NCBI GenBank assembly: GCA_034435275.1
Contig: DAOTXP010000254.1
Span: 23,726-87,725 of the forward strand
DNA length: 64,000 bases
Origin: JBFMCC01 sp034435275
Lineage (GTDB): Bacteria; Chloroflexota; Anaerolineae; Anaerolineales; Villigracilaceae
Reading direction: 5' to 3'
Shown: positions 25,090 to 32,934 of the stretch, one piece after another
Layout of the letters: every line of letters starts with the position of its first letter
Position numbering within the stretch: position 1 is the stretch's first letter
The notes under the pieces: model-generated
Told to the model about the DNA's origin: nothing
The model's input: only the letters and a program-made list of their open reading frames with translations
Databases searched by the model: none
Translations under genes and position numbers: made by a program

Positions 25090-26004
25090 ATGAACATCCT
25101 CGGAAAACGCTACTGGTACTTCGCTCTCTCCCTGCTGGTGATCGTGCCCGGCATGATCCTCATCGCGATCAACGGCCTGCCGCTCTCGATTGACTTCACC
25201 GGCGGCAGTCTGCTCGAGATCTCGTTCAGCGGCGAGACGCCCGCCCCGGCGGATATCGTTGCCCTCTACAAAGACCTCGGCATCGAAGACGCCCAGGTGC
25301 AGACCACCGACCAGGGTACGGTCCTGATCCGCTCCGCCTTCCTCGACGAGGCCGCCCGCGTCGAAGTGCAGGACGCCATCACCGCCGCCTTCGGCGAGAT
25401 CACCGTCGAGCGTTTCGACAGCGTCGGCCCGACCATCGGCGAGCAGGTCACGCAACGCGCCGCCCTGGCAGTCGGCGCGGCCGCGCTGGCGGTCGTCATT
25501 TACATCACGTACACCTTCCGCGGCCTCGAGCACGCCTTCCGTTACGGTATCATCGCCATCCTGGCCATGGTGCACGATGTGGCCGTAGTCATGTCCATCA
25601 CCGCCATCGGCGCGCAGTTCTGGGGCTGGCAGGTCGATTCGCTCTTCCTCACCGCCCTGCTCACCGTCATCGGCTTCTCGGTGCAGGACAAGATCGTGGT
25701 CTTTGACCGCATCCGCGAGAACTCACACGTCTACCGCCGCCTGCCCTTCGAGACGCTCGCCAACCATTCCATCGTGCAGACCCTCCAGCGCTCGATCAAC
25801 ACACAGTTGATGACCGTGGAATTCATGCTGCTGGCGCTGGCGCTCTTTGGCGGCGTCACTCTGCGCGAATTCGCCGTCATCCTGCTGGTCGGCCTCTTCA
25901 GCGGAACCTACTCCTCCATCTTCATCGCCGCGCCCGTGCTGGTCGTCTGGGAAAGCCGGGAATGGCGCAACTGGTTCAGGCGAAAAGAAGAAGCCGCCGC
26001 CTAA
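25090..26004 (+). CDS. secF: Protein translocase subunit SecF
   Basis: A 304-residue partner of SecD. The start is ATG 25090 after AAGACAACC (an upstream in-frame ATG at 25063 would overlap secD). Motifs: SIDFTGGSLLEI after the first helix, VQTTDQGTVLIRS in the periplasmic domain, DSVGPTIGEQV, and GFSVQDKIVVFDRIREN in the core helices; RSINTQLMT and a C-terminal pair of helices complete six membrane spans. An intrinsic terminator lies 8 nt after the stop. Confidence 0.96.
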   Translation: MNILGKRYWYFALSLLVIVPGMILIAINGLPLSIDFTGGSLLEISFSGETPAPADIVALYKDLGIEDAQVQTTDQGTVLIRSAFLDEAARVEVQDAITAAFGEITVERFDSVGPTIGEQVTQRAALAVGAAALAVVIYITYTFRGLEHAFRYGIIAILAMVHDVAVVMSITAIGAQFWGWQVDSLFLTALLTVIGFSVQDKIVVFDRIRENSHVYRRLPFETLANHSIVQTLQRSINTQLMTVEFMLLALALFGGVTLREFAVILLVGLFSGTYSSIFIAAPVLVVWESREWRNWFRRKEEAAA

Positions 26005-26012
26005 GCAAATTC

Positions 26013-26036
26013 GAGGCGCACCGCGCGGTGCGCCTC
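26013..26036 (+). terminator. Terminator after secDF
   Basis: A perfect 10-bp GC-rich stem GAGGCGCACC / GGTGCGCCTC with a 4-nt loop, followed by TTTATTGTTTTTT. The ribosome-binding site of the next gene (GGAGGAA) follows the T run directly, so some read-through into it is possible. Confidence 0.85.
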
Positions 26037-26063
26037 TTTATTGTTTTTTGGAGGAATCGAGAC

Positions 26064-26936
26064 ATGCACCGCACCCCAACGTTGGCCCTGGCCATCTTAT
26101 TTCTTTCGGCCGCCCTGGCCGCCTGCGCGTCGACACCGACTCCGCCCTCGCCTGCTCCCGCGACTGAGACGCTCGTCCCGCCCACGCCGATTCCGCCACC
26201 CACCCTGCCAGTTCCGCCAACACCGACCGCGGCAACCTGGAAGCCTGCGCTGGTTTCCTCCTGGCAAATCCAGTACACCGGCGAAATAGACACATCTCTT
26301 GATGTCGACCTCTACAACCTCGACTTGTTCGACACTTCAGTCGAAACTATGATTGACCTGCACGCGCGCGGCATCAAGGTCATGTGTTACTTCAGCGCGG
26401 GCACCTTCGAAGACTGGCGTCCGGACGTGGGTCAATTCCCCGCATCTGTGCTTGGCAACAATCTCGAGGACTGGCCCGGTGAAAAATGGCTCGACATCCG
26501 CAACTTGGAAATTCTCGGCCCAATCATGCTCGCCCGCATGGACCTGGCCCGCGAGAAAGGCTGTGACGGCGTGGACCCCGACAACGTGGACGCTTACACC
26601 AACGACAGCGGCTTTCCACTTACCGCAGCGGATCAACTGGCCTACAACATCTTCCTTGCCGAAGCCGCTCATCAACGCGGCCTCGCCGTCGGTTTGAAAA
26701 ACGACCTCGAACAAATTCCCGAACTCGTTGACTATTTCGACTGGGCGCTCAACGAAGAGTGTTTCACGTACGAAGAATGTGAATCCTTGCTGCCGTTCAT
26801 CGAAGCGGGCAAGCCCGTCTTTCTGATCGAATACGAAATTCCGCCCGACGAATTCTGCCCGCAGGCGAACGAAATGAATTTCAACGCCATCCACAAAACC
26901 TACGACCTAGACGCCTATCGAAGCGCCTGCCGCTGA
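26064..26936 (+). CDS. GH114-type glycoside hydrolase lipoprotein
   Basis: The 290-residue product has a signal peptide with lipobox LAAC (Cys21) and a Pro/Thr-rich linker (about 25-55), then a TIM-barrel domain of the endo-alpha-1,4-polygalactosaminidase family (WQIQYTGEID, YNLDLFDTS, VMCYFSAGTFEDWRPD, GCDGVDPDNVDAY, GLKNDLEQIPELVDYFDWALNEECF). The family hydrolyses galactosamine-rich exopolysaccharide. Asp and Glu in DPDNVDAY and NEECF are good catalytic candidates. Starts at ATG 26064 with GGAGGAA upstream. Confidence 0.88.
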   Translation: MHRTPTLALAILFLSAALAACASTPTPPSPAPATETLVPPTPIPPPTLPVPPTPTAATWKPALVSSWQIQYTGEIDTSLDVDLYNLDLFDTSVETMIDLHARGIKVMCYFSAGTFEDWRPDVGQFPASVLGNNLEDWPGEKWLDIRNLEILGPIMLARMDLAREKGCDGVDPDNVDAYTNDSGFPLTAADQLAYNIFLAEAAHQRGLAVGLKNDLEQIPELVDYFDWALNEECFTYEECESLLPFIEAGKPVFLIEYEIPPDEFCPQANEMNFNAIHKTYDLDAYRSACR

Positions 26937-26960
26937 CCAGCGACCAACGACCGGCGACCA

Positions 26961-27590
26961 ATGACCGAATCCCTGCTCCTGCGCGGTTTCCTCCTCGGCT
27001 TCTCCATCGCCGCGCCGGTGGGACCGATCGGCGTGCTGTGCATCCGCCGCACGCTGGCCGAGGGCCGCCTGATCGGATTTTTGTCCGGGCTGGGCGCGGC
27101 TACCGCGGACATGCTTTACGGCGCGGTCGCGGCCTTCGGCCTGACGGCGGTCATGAATCTTTTGATCGAACAGCAGACCTACCTGCGCACTATGGGCGGA
27201 CTCTTCCTGCTCTATCTCGGTATCCGCACGTTCTTCACCGAACCCGCCAAGGCCCCTGCCATTCTCACAAATGGGAGCAGGCCGGGGGTCCGATTTGCCG
27301 CGTACCTCTCGACGTTCTTCCTGACCGTCACCAACCCCATGACCATTCTTTCGTTCCTCGGCATATTCTCGGCCATCCTGCCCGCGGACGGGAAGGCCGG
27401 CGCGGGAGGGTCGGCCAGCCTGGTGTTGGGAGTCTTCCTCGGCTCGGCGGCGTGGTGGCTGGCCCTGAGCGGACTGGTGAGCCTGGCGCGCGGACGCTTC
27501 ACATCCGCCTGGATGCGATGGGTGAATCGAGTTTCGGGCGCGGTCATCACAGGGTTTGGGATTGTCGTTCTGGCGGGGGTGATAAGATAA
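26961..27590 (+). CDS. LysE-family amino-acid exporter
   Basis: A 209-residue membrane protein with about six hydrophobic segments and the LysE/RhtB signature near the N terminus (GFSIAAPVGPIGVLCIRRTLAEGRLIGFLSGLGAATAD). The second half has the FFLTVTNPMTILSF motif. The family exports basic amino acids, threonine or homoserine; substrate not assignable. It follows the GH114 gene by 24 nt. Downstream is the tandem terminator repeat of the convergent tRNA-Gln. Confidence 0.9.
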   Translation: MTESLLLRGFLLGFSIAAPVGPIGVLCIRRTLAEGRLIGFLSGLGAATADMLYGAVAAFGLTAVMNLLIEQQTYLRTMGGLFLLYLGIRTFFTEPAKAPAILTNGSRPGVRFAAYLSTFFLTVTNPMTILSFLGIFSAILPADGKAGAGGSASLVLGVFLGSAAWWLALSGLVSLARGRFTSAWMRWVNRVSGAVITGFGIVVLAGVIR

Positions 27591-27600
27591 AGAATAAAAA

Positions 27601-27622
27601 GACTCCCTCTTGCGAGGGAGTC
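27601..27622 (-). terminator. Distal terminator copy downstream of tRNA-Gln
   Basis: Stem GACTCCCTC / GAGGGAGTC with a 4-nt loop. On the - strand it is followed by TTTTTATTCTTT, the strongest T run of the three copies. It may also terminate the + strand lysE transcript. Confidence 0.8.
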
Positions 27623-27680
27623 AAGGCCAATGGCAAAGGACATCGTCCCCTGAATGGGGGCTCGAACCGCTCCAAGAAAA

Positions 27681-27702
27681 GACTCCCTCTTGCGAGGGAG
27701 TC
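27681..27702 (-). terminator. Middle terminator copy downstream of tRNA-Gln
   Basis: The same perfect 9-bp stem, followed on the - strand by TTTTCTTGG. Confidence 0.7.
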
Positions 27703-27760
27703 AAGGCTTATGGAAAAGGACATCGTCCCCTGAATGGGGGCTCGAACCACTCCAAGAAAA

Positions 27761-27782
27761 GACTCCCTCTTGCGAGGGAGTC
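27761..27782 (-). terminator. Proximal terminator of tRNA-Gln
   Basis: The same stem begins 5 nt after the tRNA 3' end and is followed on the - strand by TTTTCTTGG. Confidence 0.75.
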
Positions 27783-27786
27783 AAGG

Positions 27787-27857
27787 CTGGGGGCAAAGGA
27801 TTCGAACCTCTACTAACTGATCCAGAGTCAGTCGTCCTGCCATTAGACGAGCCCCCA
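27787..27857 (-). tRNA. tRNA-Gln (anticodon CTG)
   Basis: On the - strand the sequence folds as a 71-nt cloverleaf. The acceptor arm TGGGGGC pairs with GCCCCCA, with discriminator G. The anticodon stem ACTGA/TCAGT holds loop CTCTGGA, giving anticodon CTG. The T arm has GGTTCGAATCC. No CCA is encoded (CCT follows). It reads CAG codons and lies close to glnS, its expected synthetase. Confidence 0.92.
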
Positions 27858-27913
27858 CTATTCCAGCGGGGCGTATTTTAGCACAGCGAAACTATTCGGA
27901 CAAGGGCGGGGCA

Positions 27914-28243
27914 TTACTTGCGCGCCGCGCGGCGTGTGTTATCCTCCATATCCATCAAAATCAATAGAACCTTGCCGATGGCTTGCAGAGCAATGAAATA
28001 GACCACGCCGCGGAAGGGACGCTCGATGATGTACAGCACGTTCATGAACAGGTCCGAAAAGCCCATGCCCGCCCAGAAGCCGCGTAGGTATTGCAAGGCG
28101 AAAACCCCAAGCGCCGCGGCCAGGTCAACGGCATACACGACCGCCACCACCCACGAGAGGATGTCCGCCCAGCGCGAGATATTCAGCACTGCGTCACGGT
28201 CGAAATACGTGCCCATGAATTTTTCATCTTTGGTTTCGCTCAT
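27914..28243 (-). CDS. DUF4282-like membrane protein
   Basis: A 109-residue protein with a charged N terminus, two or three hydrophobic segments (about 28-50, 66-72 and 80-98) and a basic tail. The pattern YFDRDAVLNISRWADILSW resembles small DUF4282-type membrane proteins, whose role is unknown. The start follows TCGGAGGCACAC, a good ribosome-binding site, with a TATAAT box at 28260-28265. It is divergent from glnS. Confidence 0.72.
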   Translation of the reverse strand: MSETKDEKFMGTYFDRDAVLNISRWADILSWVVAVVYAVDLAAALGVFALQYLRGFWAGMGFSDLFMNVLYIIERPFRGVVYFIALQAIGKVLLILMDMEDNTRRAARK

Positions 28244-28259
28244 GTGTGCCTCCGAATTG

Positions 28260-28265
28260 ATTATA
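28260..28265 (-). promoter_or_regulatory. -10 box (TATAAT) of the DUF4282-like gene
   Basis: Perfect TATAAT on the - strand, 16 nt before the ATG at 28243, followed by GGAGG. Confidence 0.5.
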
Positions 28266-28286
28266 AAACAATCCGCCGCGCTTTGT

Positions 28287-28292
28287 TATAAT
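28287..28292 (+). promoter_or_regulatory. -10 box (TATAAT) of glnS
   Basis: Perfect TATAAT 29 nt before the glnS ATG, with CAAGGAATCAG as the likely ribosome-binding site. It is 22 bp from the divergent -10 box. Confidence 0.5.
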
Positions 28293-28321
28293 CAGGCCAT
28301 CATCCGTCTCAAGGAATCAGA

Positions 28322-30028
28322 ATGCCCGAAGAAACCGCCAGCCGAATCCCCGCCTTCATCCGCGAGGCCGTCGCTGAAGACCTGAAAAATGGCCGCTTCA
28401 GCTACGTCCGCACGCGCCTGCCGCCCGAACCGAACGGCTATTTGCACATCGGACACGTCAAGGCCTTCCTGATTGATTACTTCACCGCACAGGAATTCGG
28501 CGGCGAGTTGTATCTACGCTTCGACGACACCAACCCATCGAAAGAAGAGACCGAATTCGTGGACGCCATCAAAGAGGACGCGGCCTGGCTCGGAATCAAA
28601 TGGGTGAAGGAAACCTACGCCTCCGACTACTTTGACCGGCTCTACGATTGGGCGGTGCGCCTGGTCAAGATGGGCCTGGCCTACGTGGACGATCAGACTC
28701 AGGAGGAGATGAGCGCCAGTCGCGGCACCCTGCCCAAAGGGACGAAGTGGAGCGAGACCGAGGTGGCGCTCAAGCCCGGAGTAGAGTCCCCTTATCGCAA
28801 CCGTTCGGTGGAGGAAAATCTCGACCTGCTGGAGCGCATGAAGAACGGCGAATTTCCCGAGGGGAGCCGCGTCCTGCGCGCCAGAATTGACATGTCGCAT
28901 CCCAACATCCTCCTGCGCGACCCGGTCATGTACCGCATCATGAACACCCATCACCATCGCACCGGGGACAAATGGCACATCTATCCGATGTACGACTGGT
29001 CCCATGGCCAGAACGACTCGATGGAGGGCATCACCCACTCACTATGCTCCAGCGAGTACATTATCCACCGTCCGTTATATGAGTGGTTCCTGCAAAAACT
29101 GGAGGAATTCCCCAGCCGCCAGATCGAGTTCTCGCGCCTCAACCTGACCTACGCCATGATGAGCAAGCGCAAACTCCGTAAACTGGTGGAGGCCGGCGTC
29201 GTGCGCGGCTGGGACGACCCGCGCCTCACCACCCTGCGCGGACTGCGCCGCCGCGGGGTGACGCCCGAGGCGATCATCAATTTTGTGACCGGCACCGGCG
29301 AGACCAAGAACGATTCCTGGGTCGAGATGGCTCAGTTCGAGGCCGTCATCCGCGATGACCTCAACAAGCGCGCTCTGCGCCGCATGGCTGTCCTGCGCCC
29401 GTTGAAACTCGTAATTGACAACTACCCCGAAGGTCAGGTCGAGGAGATGGACGCGATCAACAATCCCGAAGACCCATCGGCGGGGACACGCAAGGTTCCG
29501 TTCTCGAAGGTGCTTTACATCGAGCAGGAGGATTTCCGCGAGACCCCGCCGCCCAAGTATTTCCGACTCTTCCCCGGCAATGAAGTTCGCTTGCGTTACG
29601 CGTATCTGGTCAAGTGCACGCATGTGGTCAAAAACGAAGCGGGCGAGGTCGTCGAAGTCCATTGCACGTATGATCCGGCCACCAAGGGTGGCGACGCGCC
29701 CGATGGGCGCAAGGTAAAATCCACCATCCACTGGGTTTCGGCCGCGCACGCCATTCCCGCGGAGGTGCGGCTGTACGAGCAGTTGTTCACTGTCGAGCGG
29801 CCGGACGATGCCGAACTGGAAAACATCCTCAACCCGAATTCGCTGGAAGTGCTGGAGAATGCCTATGTCGAGCCGTCGCTAGCCGAGGTGAAAGCGGGCG
29901 AGAAATTCCAGTTCGAGCGCACAGGCTACTTCTGTGCCGACCCGGACACACGCCCCGGCAAACCGGTCTTCAACCGCACGGTGACGCTGAAGGACAGTTG
30001 GGCAAAGATCGAGAAGAAACAGAACTAA
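28322..30028 (+). CDS. glnS: Glutaminyl-tRNA synthetase
   Basis: A 568-residue class I synthetase that charges tRNA-Gln directly. Motifs are PPEPNGYLHIGHVKA (HIGH box near residue 35), LRFDDTNPSKE, DWSHGQNDSMEGITHSLCSSEY and MMSKRK at 279-284 (KMSKS equivalent). The C terminus is the two-barrel anticodon-binding domain. Having Pro-Asn-Gly and the Gln-type DDTNP sequence separates it from GltX. GlnRS is restricted to some bacteria, the others using GatCAB, and its gene sits next to a tRNA-Gln and gltX here. Confidence 0.97.
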   Translation: MPEETASRIPAFIREAVAEDLKNGRFSYVRTRLPPEPNGYLHIGHVKAFLIDYFTAQEFGGELYLRFDDTNPSKEETEFVDAIKEDAAWLGIKWVKETYASDYFDRLYDWAVRLVKMGLAYVDDQTQEEMSASRGTLPKGTKWSETEVALKPGVESPYRNRSVEENLDLLERMKNGEFPEGSRVLRARIDMSHPNILLRDPVMYRIMNTHHHRTGDKWHIYPMYDWSHGQNDSMEGITHSLCSSEYIIHRPLYEWFLQKLEEFPSRQIEFSRLNLTYAMMSKRKLRKLVEAGVVRGWDDPRLTTLRGLRRRGVTPEAIINFVTGTGETKNDSWVEMAQFEAVIRDDLNKRALRRMAVLRPLKLVIDNYPEGQVEEMDAINNPEDPSAGTRKVPFSKVLYIEQEDFRETPPPKYFRLFPGNEVRLRYAYLVKCTHVVKNEAGEVVEVHCTYDPATKGGDAPDGRKVKSTIHWVSAAHAIPAEVRLYEQLFTVERPDDAELENILNPNSLEVLENAYVEPSLAEVKAGEKFQFERTGYFCADPDTRPGKPVFNRTVTLKDSWAKIEKKQN

Positions 30029-30032
30029 CAAG

Positions 30033-30056
30033 AGTGGCGGCCCGATGGCCACCACT
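30033..30056. terminator. Terminator between convergent glnS and gltX
   Basis: Stem AGTGGcGGCC / GGCCaCCACT (nine pairs and one mismatch, 4-nt loop) followed by CCTTTTAC on the + strand. It probably ends glnS transcription and perhaps also gltX. Confidence 0.75.
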
Positions 30057-30060
30057 CCTT

Positions 30061-31536
30061 TTACATCTTCCCCAGAATCTCAATTGCACTTTTTAATCTT
30101 TCGAGTACCTTTTCTTTCCCAATGATTTCCATACTCTCGAACAGCGGCGGGCTGACCTTCTGCCCCGTCACGGCGACGCGCAGGATGCCAAAGACCTGAT
30201 TAGCGCTCAGGCCTGATTCTTCGACGTAAGCGCGCATCGGCGGCTCGGCTCGCGCGTGACCGAGGTCTGACTGCGCGGAAAGAATTTGATACGCCCTTCG
30301 AGCGACCTCGGCCGTCTGCCTTGCATCCAGTCCTTTCGCGACCAAATCTTCTGGATTCGGCGAGACCTCCTCGCGGAAGAAGAAGCCTGCGAAGGGGATG
30401 CAATCGTCCAGCGTGACGAGGCGCTCGCGGATCAGCGGGGCGATTTTCAGGAGCATTTCGTCGTTGACGGCAAGTCCCTCACGGAGGAAATACGGCTTGA
30501 GACGCGCGGCCAGGTCCTCGGTCGAAAGGAGGCGGATATGCGTCGCGTTGAAGTGATCCAGTTTCTGGAAGTTGATGGCCGCGGGCGAGGCAGTCAGGTG
30601 GTCAATGCTGAAGCGCTGGATCATCTGATCCAGGGTCATCACATCGTCTTCGGCCACGCCCCAGCCCATCAGCACAATCCAGTTCAAGACACCTTCGGGT
30701 GTGTAACCAAGGTCCCTCAGGTCGCTGATGAATATGGAGTGACCATCTTTGATGGCTTCCGCGGCTTCGCGTTTGCTCATTTTGCCCTTGCCGCTGGGTT
30801 TGAGGAACACAGAAAGGTGGATCCAAGTCGGCTCCTGCCAGCCAAAAGCACGCACAACGTTTACGTGCAGGGCAAATGTGGAAAGCCATTCCGAGCCGCG
30901 AATCACATGCGTGATCTCCATCAGGTGATCGTCAACCATCGCCGCCATGTGGTAGGTAGGCAGGCCGTCCGACTTGAGCAAAACGGAGTCATCCAGGGCG
31001 GTGTTTTCAATAGTAATGGGACCTCGTAATAGATCAACCGCTGTTGTCGTACCTTCCTTGGGCATTTTGAAGCGGATCACAAATTTTTCACCGGAGTCCA
31101 CGCGGCGGCGCGCCTCTTCCAGACTCAGATTACGGCAAGTACCGTCGTAACGCGGGTTTTCCTTGTGCGCCAGTTGTTCCTTGCGAACCGCTTCCAATCT
31201 TTCCGCAGTGCAAAAGCATGGAAATGCAGAACCTTTTTTTACGAGCTCCCAAGCGTATTTTTGATAGATCGCACGGCGTTCTGTTTGACGATATGGACCA
31301 AAATCGCCGCCGTGAACGGGACTCTCATCGGGAGGAATCCCCAGCCACTCGAGGCTTTGAACAATCTCGGCCTCCGCGCCGGGTACGTACCGTTTTTGAT
31401 CGGTATCCTCGATGCGTAAAATGAACCGCCCGTCAGTTTTTCGGGCAAACAGGTAGTTATACAGGGCGGTGCGGGCGCTTCCCAAATGAAAGTGCCCGGT
31501 TGGCGAGGGAGCCATGCGAACACGTGTAGGCTTCAA
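30061..31536 (-). CDS. gltX: Glutamyl-tRNA synthetase
   Basis: A 491-residue class I synthetase. The start is a TTG at 31536 with GGAGG 9-10 nt upstream; a later ATG would cut into VRMAPSPTGHFHLGSARTALYNYLFA, the HIGH region. It has LRIEDTDQKR and KMSKREAAEAI (KMSKS). The C-terminal half is the helical anticodon domain. It is convergent with glnS and upstream of nothing obviously related; whether it is discriminating or charges tRNA-Gln too cannot be seen, but the presence of GlnRS suggests it is discriminating. Confidence 0.96.
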   Translation of the reverse strand: MKPTRVRMAPSPTGHFHLGSARTALYNYLFARKTDGRFILRIEDTDQKRYVPGAEAEIVQSLEWLGIPPDESPVHGGDFGPYRQTERRAIYQKYAWELVKKGSAFPCFCTAERLEAVRKEQLAHKENPRYDGTCRNLSLEEARRRVDSGEKFVIRFKMPKEGTTTAVDLLRGPITIENTALDDSVLLKSDGLPTYHMAAMVDDHLMEITHVIRGSEWLSTFALHVNVVRAFGWQEPTWIHLSVFLKPSGKGKMSKREAAEAIKDGHSIFISDLRDLGYTPEGVLNWIVLMGWGVAEDDVMTLDQMIQRFSIDHLTASPAAINFQKLDHFNATHIRLLSTEDLAARLKPYFLREGLAVNDEMLLKIAPLIRERLVTLDDCIPFAGFFFREEVSPNPEDLVAKGLDARQTAEVARRAYQILSAQSDLGHARAEPPMRAYVEESGLSANQVFGILRVAVTGQKVSPPLFESMEIIGKEKVLERLKSAIEILGKM

Positions 31537-31569
31537 AGTCGGATATCCTCCAAAAGGTTTTGATTGTGA

Positions 31570-32670
31570 TCAAAAATCCAGTTGCCGATGCCGCAGGATG
31601 ACGCTTTCCACCAATCCGATTCCCAGCATGAGCGAGACGAGACCCGATCCGCCATAACTGATGAATGGCAGGGGCAGGCCGGACACGGGGATGATGTTCA
31701 AGTTCACACCGATATTGACCGTACCCTGGAAGAAGATAAGCACAGCCACGCCATAGGCGATCATCGTACCGGTCACATCTTTGGCAAGCCTGGCAATGCG
31801 CAGACAGCGCCAGATGATGAAGACCAGGATGGCGATGACCAGCAGTCCTCCAATCAGACCGAACTCCTCGGAGATGGCCGAAAAGATAAAGTCTGTGTGG
31901 CGCACCTTCAGGAAACGCAACTGGGTTTGCGTACCGTGGCCGTAACCCTGTCCGAGCAAACCGCCGGAGCCGATGGCGATCAGTGCCTGTTGGACGTTGT
32001 AGGTCGCGCCATAACTGGCGTTCGGGTCGGGGAACAGGAATGTGATGACACGCGCCTGCTGGTAGTCCTCCAGGAAGGGAAAGCCAATGATGACCAGCAA
32101 GATTCCTATCAGACCAAACCAAAGCAGGTATTTCAACGGGAGCCCGTTGATCCAGACCATGGCGGCCCACAGCACCATCATCACAATCACGTTGCTCAGA
32201 TTCGGCTGGAGAAAAATCCAGATTGCCAGCCCCCACACCCAAGCCAGACTTCCGAACACCCAGCGCAGGTCTCGCGGCTGGTTCTGCGTCCGCTCGAAGT
32301 AACGCGCCAGGATCAAGATGAGGACGACCTTTGCAAGTTCGGTCGGCTGGATGAAGAGACCCGCCACCTGGAACCAGCGCGCCGCGCCGAACTGCGGTTG
32401 TGCGCTCAGAAACAAGAAGAAGAGCAGCACCATCATGACCGCGTACATCGGACGATAGAGGGCGGTCCAATAGCGATAGTCAATCCCCGCGACGAGGACG
32501 ATCACAACCAGCCCGACAGCCGCAAAACTGATCTGGCGGCTGACCGAAGTGGCAATTTCCTCGTTCCCCGCAATCGCCGAGCGGATCATGGCAACGCCAA
32601 AGGCGATTGCCAAGACGATCGCGCCTAATAATAGAAAATCGAAATGCCTCCAGGAGAGACCGCGAAACAT
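31570..32670 (-). CDS. rodA: Rod-shape-determining SEDS glycosyltransferase RodA
   Basis: A 366-residue SEDS protein with about ten membrane spans, which polymerises glycan strands of peptidoglycan with a class B PBP. Family motifs: GAARWF, LQPTELAKV-like IQPTELAKV, LQPNLSNVIV, YNVQQALIAIGSGGLLGQGYGHGTQ, KVRHTDFIFSAISEEFG and GLPLPFISYGGSGLVS. The clustering with mrdA and mreBCD favours RodA over FtsW. It is last in the shape cluster, 11 nt after minE. Confidence 0.94.
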   Translation of the reverse strand: MFRGLSWRHFDFLLLGAIVLAIAFGVAMIRSAIAGNEEIATSVSRQISFAAVGLVVIVLVAGIDYRYWTALYRPMYAVMMVLLFFLFLSAQPQFGAARWFQVAGLFIQPTELAKVVLILILARYFERTQNQPRDLRWVFGSLAWVWGLAIWIFLQPNLSNVIVMMVLWAAMVWINGLPLKYLLWFGLIGILLVIIGFPFLEDYQQARVITFLFPDPNASYGATYNVQQALIAIGSGGLLGQGYGHGTQTQLRFLKVRHTDFIFSAISEEFGLIGGLLVIAILVFIIWRCLRIARLAKDVTGTMIAYGVAVLIFFQGTVNIGVNLNIIPVSGLPLPFISYGGSGLVSLMLGIGLVESVILRHRQLDF

Positions 32671-32681
32671 TCTTTCTCGAA

Positions 32682-32933
32682 CTAACCGGCGCGGCGGGCA
32701 ACACTCCGCAATGGAATGTCGGCCACCAACCTCTGCTCACGCCCCTCGCGCGCAATGTCAATACTGACAGCCTTCGGGTCTATATCCACATGCCGCGAGA
32801 TGGCCGCGATCAAATCGTCCTTCAACGACTCCAACTCGGCGGGTGTCAAGTCCGTGCGATCATGGATGAGGACCAGCTGGAGGCGTTCTTTGGCGCTCTG
32901 GGCGCTGGATTTTCGACTAAACCAGTTCATCAT
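32682..32933 (-). CDS. minE: Cell-division topological specificity factor MinE
   Basis: An 83-residue protein that stimulates MinD ATPase and drives its oscillation. The start is the first of two adjacent ATGs 1 nt after the minD stop (MMNWFSRKSSAQSAKERLQLVLIHDRTDLTP), the second giving 82 residues. The membrane-targeting and MinD-binding N terminus (SAKERLQLVLIHDR) and the C-terminal dimer domain (PAELESLKDDLIAAISRHVDIDPKAVSI) are seen. The length fits the family. Confidence 0.94.
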   Translation of the reverse strand: MMNWFSRKSSAQSAKERLQLVLIHDRTDLTPAELESLKDDLIAAISRHVDIDPKAVSIDIAREGREQRLVADIPLRSVARRAG

Positions 32934-32934
32934 C

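Larger units (their letters stand above)
27601..27786 (-). repeat. Tandem 80-bp repeat (2 units and a third start) abutting tRNA-Gln
   Basis: Units at 27601-27680 and 27681-27760 are about 95% identical; a third copy begins at 27761 and runs into the tRNA. Each unit holds a perfect 9-bp terminator hairpin and, read on the - strand, a GGTTCGAGCCCCC segment that resembles a tRNA T-arm and 3' acceptor strand. The array therefore looks like repeated duplication of the tRNA 3' end plus its terminator. Confidence 0.8.

Noticed and set aside
27547..27750. Small proteins encoded across the tandem repeat (both strands)
   Set aside because: The frames only reflect repetition of the terminator and tRNA-like segments; no ribosome-binding site and no non-repetitive part.
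27601..27782. CRISPR array
   Set aside because: There are three copies of a terminator hairpin with an 80-bp period and nearly identical spacers, which is the reverse of CRISPR structure; no cas genes.
31582..32628. 348-codon + strand frame opposite rodA
   Set aside because: Shadow of a membrane protein: the opposite strand gives a strongly charged, repetitive sequence rich in Asp, Gln and His.
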